Shown: piece by piece, positions 57,901 to 64,000 of the stretch
How the letters are laid out: every line of letters starts with the position of its first letter
How positions within the stretch are numbered: position 1 is the first letter of the stretch
Assembly: GCA_032209605.1 (NCBI GenBank)
Contig: JASFXZ010000028.1
Coordinates: 3,482,941-3,546,940 of the forward strand
DNA: 64,000 nt
Direction: 5' to 3'
Source of the DNA: Mactromeris polynyma
Taxonomy: Eukaryota > Mollusca > Bivalvia > Venerida > Mactridae
Made by a program: the position numbers and the translations under genes
The notes under the pieces: generated by a model
Database searches by the model: none
The model's input: only the letters and a program-made list of their open reading frames with translations
What the model was told of the DNA's origin: nothing

Positions 57901-60900
57901 GAGCTTCGAATTTAGCACCGCATCCGTCAGACGTATCCTTGATGTTCTACAATACAACAGTACAACATGTTTCATTTCTGTCATGTAAATAATTGTCGTC
58001 ATGTTTTCAAAGAATTGGCATTAGAACTGACACCAAGTGCATACTATAAATGTATTTAATAGACCAATGATTACAGATATTTCCCTATAAAACAACATTG
58101 GCAGGTAAGCAAAACATATCTGTTTACATGTACTTACTGAAGGAATCTATGTTTACATGTACTTACTGAAGGAATCTATGTTTACATGTACATGTACATG
58201 TACTTACTGAAGGAATCTATGTTTACATGTACTTACTGAAGGAATCTATGTTTACATGTACTTACTGAAGGAATCTATGTTTACATGTACTTACTGAAGG
58301 AATCTATGTTTACATGTACTTACTGAAGGAATCTATGTTTACATGTACTTACTGAAGGAATCTATGTTTACATGTACTTACTGAAGGAATCTATGTTTAT
58401 ATGTACTTACTGAAGGAATCTATGTTTACATGTACATACTGAAGGAATCTATGTTTACATGTACATACTGAAGGAATCTATGTTTACATGTACTTACTGA
58501 AGGAATCTATGTTTACATGTACTTACTGAAGGAATCTATGTTTACATGTACATACTGAAGGAATCTATGTTTACATGTACTTACTGAAGGAATCTATGTT
58601 TACATGTACTTACTGAAGGAATCTATGTTTACATGTACTTACTGAAGGAATCTATGTTTACATGTACATGTACTTACTGAAGGAATCTATGTTTACATGT
58701 ACATACTGAAGGAATCTATGTTTACATGTACTTACTGAAGGAATCTATGTTTACATGTACATACTGAAGGAATCTATGTTTACATGTACTTACTGAAGGA
58801 ATCTATGTTTACATGTACTTACTGAAGGAATCTATGTTTACATGTACATGTACATGTACTTACTGAAGGAATCTATGTTTACATGTACATACTGAAGGAA
58901 TCTATGTTTACATGTACATACTGAAGGAATCTATGTTTACATGTACTTACTGAAGGAATCTATGTTTACATGTACTTACTGAAGGAATCTATGTTTACAT
59001 GTACTTACTGAAGGAATCTATGTTTACATGTACATACTGAAGGAATCTATGTTTATATAACCATGCACTATAATGACGCCCTATTGCATGAGCTAACCAG
59101 GCAGTCATCTAACCCCATACCACTACAGTTCTGAAGGTCTAGACATTTCAGTAAATTGTGCATACCGGTATTACTTGAGAAACATTTACCTCAGGAAATC
59201 TGCCAATTTAACCCTATAATTAGCATTCAAATATGCGAGGCTTTACATAACATTGACAGTTGGCCAATATACAATGTGGTTCAGCACCACATAAATATTA
59301 AAATAATCCATTTAATTAATTTTGTTATGTTCTCGTGGATTTCTTCATTTTTGATGATATTTTACATTTTACGTTTTCTGTCAAATGCAGAGTATGATGC
59401 TATGGGATATTGTCATTTTCCCGTAGCACTTTTTATATAGGGGCCAATTGAAATTTGATCGAGACGATTTTATGCATATAAAATCAAATATTTCACCAAT
59501 AAAACTTATGATACATTAATAAATAATCAATTATGGTACAGTTGCAACAAAAACTATGAATAAAACACTCGCCTAAATAATGCAAATTGAGTTTAAATCC
59601 GATGGGTAGTCGAGCAAACATCTCTATGTAATGGCGGGCGGTGACATACAGCGTGTTGTTTACATTGTGATAATTGCCATTTTTTTGCATTTTTCATCGG
59701 TGTTATGCATGTGACTAAATCAGATTTTGGAAGCTTTTGACATATCTATCCGAAAAACATGTGGTAAAACAATATAATCCAAGTGTTTAATTTGAGCTGA
59801 GACTGACTTTGATACGCGTTTTTGATGAGATGCTTTTAGACTCCATGCTTGACAATGAAGGTAAAATATGAAAAATAATAAAAACAGATATTGAAAATGA
59901 ATGTAAACGTGAAGGATCTAGCATGGTTGTCCAAATGTAAGTCTGATATTCAAGAAGGGAAAACGGATTGATGCAGTAAACTACCGTCCTGTCTCACTTA
60001 CCTGCATTTGCTGCAAAATCATGGAACATATTGTAACAAGCCACATAATGACCCATGCTGACAAACATACAATACTTTATCCCCTACAACATGGATTCAG
60101 GAGAGGCCTATCCTGTGAAACACAACTGATTGACTTTATCAATGATATCCCCATAAACATGGATGCAGGGAAACAAACTTGACTGCCTAATTATGGATTT
60201 TTCTAAAGCCTTCGATAAAGTAAGTCACAGCCTACTAACACAAAAACTGGATCATTATGGCATCAGAGGGAAAACCAACCAATGGATCCAAAGTTTCCTT
60301 CCTGACAGGAAACAATTGGTAGTTGTGGAAGGGGAAAAATCTGAAACAATTAACGTAGAATCAGGCGTCCCACAAGGTTCAGTACTCGGGCCCAGTTTGT
60401 TCCTCTTCTACATAAATGACATGCCAGAAGGTATTCGCTCAAGACTCTTTGCTGACGATACCATAGTATACGTGATCATAGCATCAGACACAGACAGTGA
60501 CCACAGGAGGACCTCAATAAACTGGCAATCTGGGAAAAACAAAATGGAAAATGGCCTTTCATCCTGATAAATGCAATATACTAACAATATCAAGAAAACG
60601 CAAGCCTATTGTGCGAGAGTACACACTGCATGGCCAAACCCTTCAGTCTGTAAAGTCCGCAAAATACCTAGGTTGTACCATTAGTTCAGACATGAGATGG
60701 AACGAACATATCAAAAACATATGTAACAAGGCAAACTAGACCATAGGATTTCTGAAACTAAACCTCAATATTAACAACGCCACCATAAAGGAAACTGCAT
60801 ACAAATCTCTAGTTAGACCAACATTGGAGTATGCATGTACAGTCTGGGACCCTTTCCAGCAGAACAACAAACACCGGCTGGAAATGGTACAAAGAAGAGC

Positions 60901-61869
60901 AGCAAGATACGTCACTAACAGATATCACAACACCTCATCTGTTAGTGACATGATTAACCAACTTGAGTGGAAAACCTTTGAAGATCGAAGTAAAATATCC
61001 AGACTCACAATGATGTACAAACTTGCCAAAGGGACGGTCAATGTTGACACAGAAAACATTTTCACTCCACCAGACATACTATCCCGTAACATAAACATCA
61101 ACGGTTTCCAAGTACCATCGTGTAGAACAGAAGTGAGGAAAGAATCTTTTACCCAAGAACGATTAGAGACTGGAACGCCCTACCACATGCCACCACCAGT
61201 GCTGGTAGTCTTGAATGTTTCAAGACTCACCTACATAAGATGATCTAGACCACCGTCCAGGATGTTTTTAATCTCAGGCGCGGATCCAGGATTTTGGGTT
61301 AGGGGGGGCGTAAAGTGGTCTAGGGGGGTCCGGGGGCATGCTCCCCCGGAAAATTTTGAAAATAATGGATCCATCTGGTGCATTCTGAGGATTCAGAAAT
61401 ACTTTATTTTGTAACAAAATAGCGGAAACGTGATAATTGCTTACCTTCTAAGAAAAAGTACTAGTATTATTGCGAGCGGAGCGAGCGAAAAAAATACACA
61501 TTTAGTCCTTTTCTCATTCAGAACAAAATAAAATTACGTATGCACGGACGATTTTAGGGGGGGCGTACGCCCCTTCCGCCCCCCCCTGAATCCGCCCTTG
61601 AATCTCACTGTATATATAGAATGTATAGCACAATCCTTTCTTTTTCCTTATAAATAATTTACATGCGCATCCAAAAAGTGGCAGAATAATCAGTTTATTG
61701 ATGGTGGCCGCGTAATGGTAGAAGAAGAAGTGGACTCGTGGATTTCAAGACATTCAAACATACTGTAGCTATTTTTAACCACGACTGATTTCTTGTGGAT
61801 ATTTACCAGATGAGTTGCTCCAATTTCATTCTGTAACTTTTCTTTCAGTTGATCAATTGTTATCGGCAT
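51893..61869 (-). CDS. BOLA2: BolA-like protein 2 (BOLA2), complete
   Basis: Three exons on the minus strand: 61869-61807, 57946-57852 and 51989-51893 (TGA), 84 residues, phases consistent. BOLA2 works with monothiol glutaredoxin GLRX3 as a cytosolic iron-sulfur cluster chaperone. The sequence shows MPITIDQLKEKLQNEIGATH, then LNIKDTSDGCGAKFEALIVS, PLLQRHRMVN and EIHAFQMKTLTPEQWKK. The Cys of DGCG, the His of QRHR and the His of IHAF are the residues expected to take part in cluster binding or its surroundings. Length and the C-terminal TLTPEQW signature match human BOLA2. The coding part is under 3 percent of the 10-kb span; introns hold three minisatellites, a LINE fragment and a short transposon. 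None of its exons is long enough to stand out as an open reading frame. Confidence 0.95.
52055..55665. repeat. compound ~33-bp minisatellite, about 110 copies
   Basis: Two related unit types: one with GTCAGCAATATGGCTCTTTC and one with GTCAGTACTACTGCTCTTTC, joined by TGCTAACAGTAC or TGCTATCAGTAC. A third variant with GCTATTAAACAGTACTCTCA dominates after 54,270. Block duplications are visible: the unit order after 52,628 recurs at 53,008, and that after 53,900 recurs at 54,560. Frames of up to 461 codons are artefacts of the 33-bp unit. It lies in BOLA2 intron 2. Confidence 0.95.
55979..57184. repeat. 55/59-bp minisatellite, about 21 copies
   Basis: Units contain GAGCAGTGAGACCTGATCAA and AGCGACACCAAGCCCAC. 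The 59-bp class has CCCACTGCAATCAAGCC where the shorter class has CCCACATCAAGCC. The short class dominates at the right end. It lies in BOLA2 intron 2. Confidence 0.95.
57185..57851. other. BOLA2 intron stretch, nothing recognised
   Basis: No conserved exon, RNA gene or transposon was recognised between the 55/59-bp array and BOLA2 exon 2. Confidence 0.5.
57852..57946 (-). CDS. BOLA2: BOLA2 exon 2
   Basis: Encodes NIKDTSDGCGAKFEALIVSP then QFNDKPLLQRHR, matching human VEVEDTTLNRCSCSFRVLVV and KPLLQRHRLVN. Acceptor ATTGTAG, donor CACAG|GTAATC. Confidence 0.96.
58112..59055. repeat. 29-bp minisatellite, about 31 copies
   Basis: Units contain TTACATGTACTTACTGAAGG and AATCTATG. In four places the internal palindrome CATGTA has expanded to CATGTACATGTA or longer. 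It lies in BOLA2 intron 1. Confidence 0.95.
59056..59945. other. BOLA2 intron 1 stretch, nothing recognised
   Basis: AT-rich DNA between the 29-bp array and the LINE fragment. No gene or known repeat was identified. Confidence 0.4.
59946..61248 (+). pseudogene. jockey/CR1-like LINE reverse transcriptase, 5'-truncated and broken
   Basis: Translated pieces give NYRPVSLTCICCKIMEHIV, DCLIMDFSKAFDKVSHSLL, SGVPQGSVLGPSLFLFYIND, RLFADDTIVY and, in the 3' part, SAKYLGCTISSDMRWNEHI, VRPTLEYACTVWDPFQ and a C-terminal SLECFKTHLHKM. These are the reverse transcriptase blocks of jockey-type non-LTR elements, including the FADD catalytic box. Frameshifts near 60,170, 60,510 and 61,160 and a TAG at about 60,737 disable it. 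The endonuclease and N-terminal part are absent, as usual for 5'-truncated LINE copies. It is antisense within BOLA2 intron 1. Confidence 0.92.
61275..61600. mobile_element. short inverted-repeat transposon (MITE) with 5-bp target duplication
   Basis: Ends CAGGCGCGGATCCAG and CTGAATCCGCCCTTG are inverted complements with two to three mismatches. Inside each end is a G-rich or C-rich run (GGGGGGGCG, CCCCCCC). AATCT flanks both sides. GGGGGCATGCTCCCCC inside is a perfect palindrome. It was inserted just downstream of the LINE fragment, 27 bp after its stop codon. Confidence 0.72.
61807..61869 (-). CDS. BOLA2: BOLA2 exon 1 (start)
   Basis: 21 codons from ATG at 61,869: MPITIDQLKEKLQNEIGATH plus Leu. 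Donor CATCTG|GTAAAT. The junction gives THLNIKDTSDG, which aligns with human EHVEVEDT. An ETS-like CCGGAAAG lies about 110 bp upstream on the same strand. Confidence 0.9.
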
Positions 61870-62061
61870 AGTTACAGTAACAGTAATTTTGATTATTGTA
61901 GAACTTGTAGACTTGGCCGAAGTGAAAGCGGAAACATGTGCTTAAAAACAAGACGAACCCGTTTCTACGCTTTCCGGATTATAAAACAGGACGGTCGGGC
62001 TAAAGTTGCGGCTCCACACGTTCCAGTACTGATCGGCGTGAATTAACTCAAGTACCATTGA

Positions 62062-63732
62062 TACTACAAGAACAACACTAGTAGTAACAATGACAGTACG
62101 ATAACAGCAGTAGTAGTAACAATGACAGTACGAGAACAGCAGTAGCAATAATGACAGTACGAGAACAGGAGTAGTGATAATGACAGTACGAGAACAGCAG
62201 TAGTGATAATGACAGTACGTTAACAGCAGTAGTGACAATGACAGTACGAGAACAGCAGTAGTGACAATGACAGTACGTTAACAGCAGTATTAGTAACAAT
62301 GACAGTACGTTAACAGCAGCAGTAGTGATAATGACAGTACCAGAACAGCAGTAGTGACAATGACAGTACGCTAACAGCAGTAGTCGTAACAATGACAGTA
62401 CGAGAACAGCAGTAGTAACAATGACAGTACGAGAACAGCAATAGTAGTGATAATGACAGTACGAAACAGCAGCAGTAGTGATAATGACAATACGAGAACA
62501 GCAATAGTAGTGATAATGACAGTACGAGAACAGCAGCAGTAGTGATAATGACAGTACGAGAACAGCAATAGTAGTGATAATGACAGTACGAAACAGCAGC
62601 AGTAGTGATAATTACAGTACGAGAACAGCAGTAGTAGTGATAATGACAGTACGAAACAGCAGCAGAAATGATAATGACAGTACGAGAACAGCAATAGTAG
62701 TGATAATGACAGTACGAAACAGCAGCAGTAGTGATAATGACAGTACGAGAACAGCAGTAGTAATGATAATGACAGTTCGAGAACAGCTGTAGTGATAATG
62801 ACAGTACGAGAACAGCAGCAGTAGTGATAATGACAGTACGAGAACAGCAGCAGTAGTGATACTGACAGTACGAGAACAGCAGTAGAATTGACAATGACAG
62901 TACGAGAACAGCAGTAGTAGTGACACTGACAGTACGAGAATACCAGTAGTAGTGATAATGACAGTACGAGAACAGCAACAGTAGTGATAATGACAGTACG
63001 TGGACAGCAGCAGTAGTGGCAATGACAGTACGAGAACAGCAGTAGAAGTGATAATGACAGTACGAAAACAGCAGTAGTAGTGCCAATGACAGTACGAGAA
63101 CAGCAGCAGTAGTGACAATGACAGTACGAGAACAGCAGTAGTAGTGACAATGACAGTACGAGAACAGCAGCAGTAGTGACAATGTCGGTACGTGGACAAC
63201 AGTAGTAGTGACATGACAGTACGAGAACAGCAATAGTAGTGACAATGACAGTACGAGAACAGCAGTAGTAGTGACAATGACAGTACGAGAACAGCAGTAG
63301 TAGTGATAATGAGAATACGAGAACAGCAGTAGTAGTGACAATGACAGTACGAGAACAGCAGCAGTAGTGATAATGACAGTACGAGAACAGCAGTAGTGAT
63401 AATGCCAGTACGAGAACAGCAGTAGTAGTGATAATGACAGTACGAGAATAGCAGTAGTAGTGATAATGACCGTACGAGAACAGCAGCAGTAGTGATAATG
63501 ACAGTACGAGAACAGCAGTAGTAGTGATAATGACAGTACGAGAACAGCAGTAGTAGTGACAATGACAATACGAGAACAGCAGCAGTAGTGATAATGACAG
63601 TACGAGAACAGCAGCAGTAGTGACAATGACAGTACGTGGACAGCAGTAGTTCTGACAATGACAGGACGAGAACAGCAGTAGTTGTGACAATGACAGTACG
63701 TGGACAGCAGTAGTAGTGACAATGACAGTACC
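62062..63732. repeat. 30-33-bp minisatellite, about 52 copies
   Basis: Units contain GATAATGACAGTACGAGAAC and AGCAGTAGTAGT, with variation in the number of GTA/GCA triplets. The minus-strand frames of up to 477 codons (Cys/Tyr/Leu/Ser words) are artefacts. It begins about 190 bp upstream of the BOLA2 start codon. Confidence 0.95.
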
Positions 63733-64000
63733 AGACTTTCGTATACTTCGCAATGAATGTTTCACAATAGCCTGCGATAAACGTGCCATATTTGTTAATT
63801 TCATGTGTCATTTCCACGTTCCGCTTTTGTCCTAGATTATTTTGCAATACGTTGGTGATAAACACTTAGATCAGATTTATATGCAGGGTTGATAATCTCA
63901 ATTACTGATAACTGTAGTTGTAGTTGATAAAACGAGAAATACCGAACCTAGCATGATTCATTCCCATTTGTGATATGACTTTATAAATCAACATTCATAC

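Noticed and set aside
61849..62046. 65-codon plus-strand frame
   Set aside because: It overlaps BOLA2 exon 1 and its upstream region in antisense and has no recognisable domain.
62310..63865. Cys/Tyr/Leu-rich frames over 400 codons on the minus strand
   Set aside because: All three minus frames are open over the same array, which no real gene would show.

Overview
This is a eukaryotic, animal-type window: AT-rich, with intron-rich genes, GT-AG splice sites, eukaryotic transposons and an extreme load of tandem repeats. Gene content (an FYVE-type myotubularin, NIF3L1, the ciliary protein IQCD/DRC10 and BOLA2) together with the repeat types (tRNA-derived SINE, Ty3-like LTR element, jockey-like LINE, short repeats carrying AAGGTCAAGGTCA) fits a lophotrochozoan, most likely a bivalve mollusc. 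The species assignment is inference. The gene calls rest on exon-by-exon translation with matching splice phases, done by eye.

Layout. (1) 1-26,000, plus strand: the 3' part of an FYVE-domain myotubularin phosphatase (MTMR3/MTMR4 type), twelve exons from 3,768 to 25,995. The first exons, which should encode the PH-GRAM domain, are not found and probably lie left of the window. Its introns hold six long minisatellites, a pogo-like DNA transposon (9,500-10,988), two copies of a hAT-like short element and a ~143-bp dispersed/tandem repeat. (2) 26,000-31,240: 3' flank and two minisatellites. (3) 31,495-42,921, minus strand: a complete NIF3L1 gene in six exons (385 codons plus stop). Its introns hold a 22-copy minisatellite made from the end of its own exon 5, an array of tRNA-like A-box units, and a broken Ty3-like retrotransposon whose gag piece is inverted. 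(4) 43,992-48,315, plus strand: a complete IQCD (DRC10) gene in four exons, head-to-head with NIF3L1 across about 1.07 kb. (5) 51,893-61,869, minus strand: a complete BOLA2 gene of only 84 codons in three exons spread over 10 kb. Its introns consist of three large minisatellites, a dead LINE fragment and a short inverted-repeat transposon. (6) 62,060-63,730: a further minisatellite directly upstream of BOLA2.

The genes do not form one pathway: an endosomal phosphoinositide 3-phosphatase, a conserved metal-binding NIF3 protein, an axonemal nexin-dynein regulatory complex subunit and a cytosolic iron-sulfur chaperone. The striking property is structural. At least 21 tandem arrays cover roughly 26 kb (about 40 percent of the window), and two of them are demonstrably copied from NIF3L1 coding sequence: one from the exon 5 end with its splice donor, one from the stop codon. 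Almost all long uninterrupted reading frames here are by-products of array units whose length is a multiple of three, or that happen to lack stops, and are not genes.
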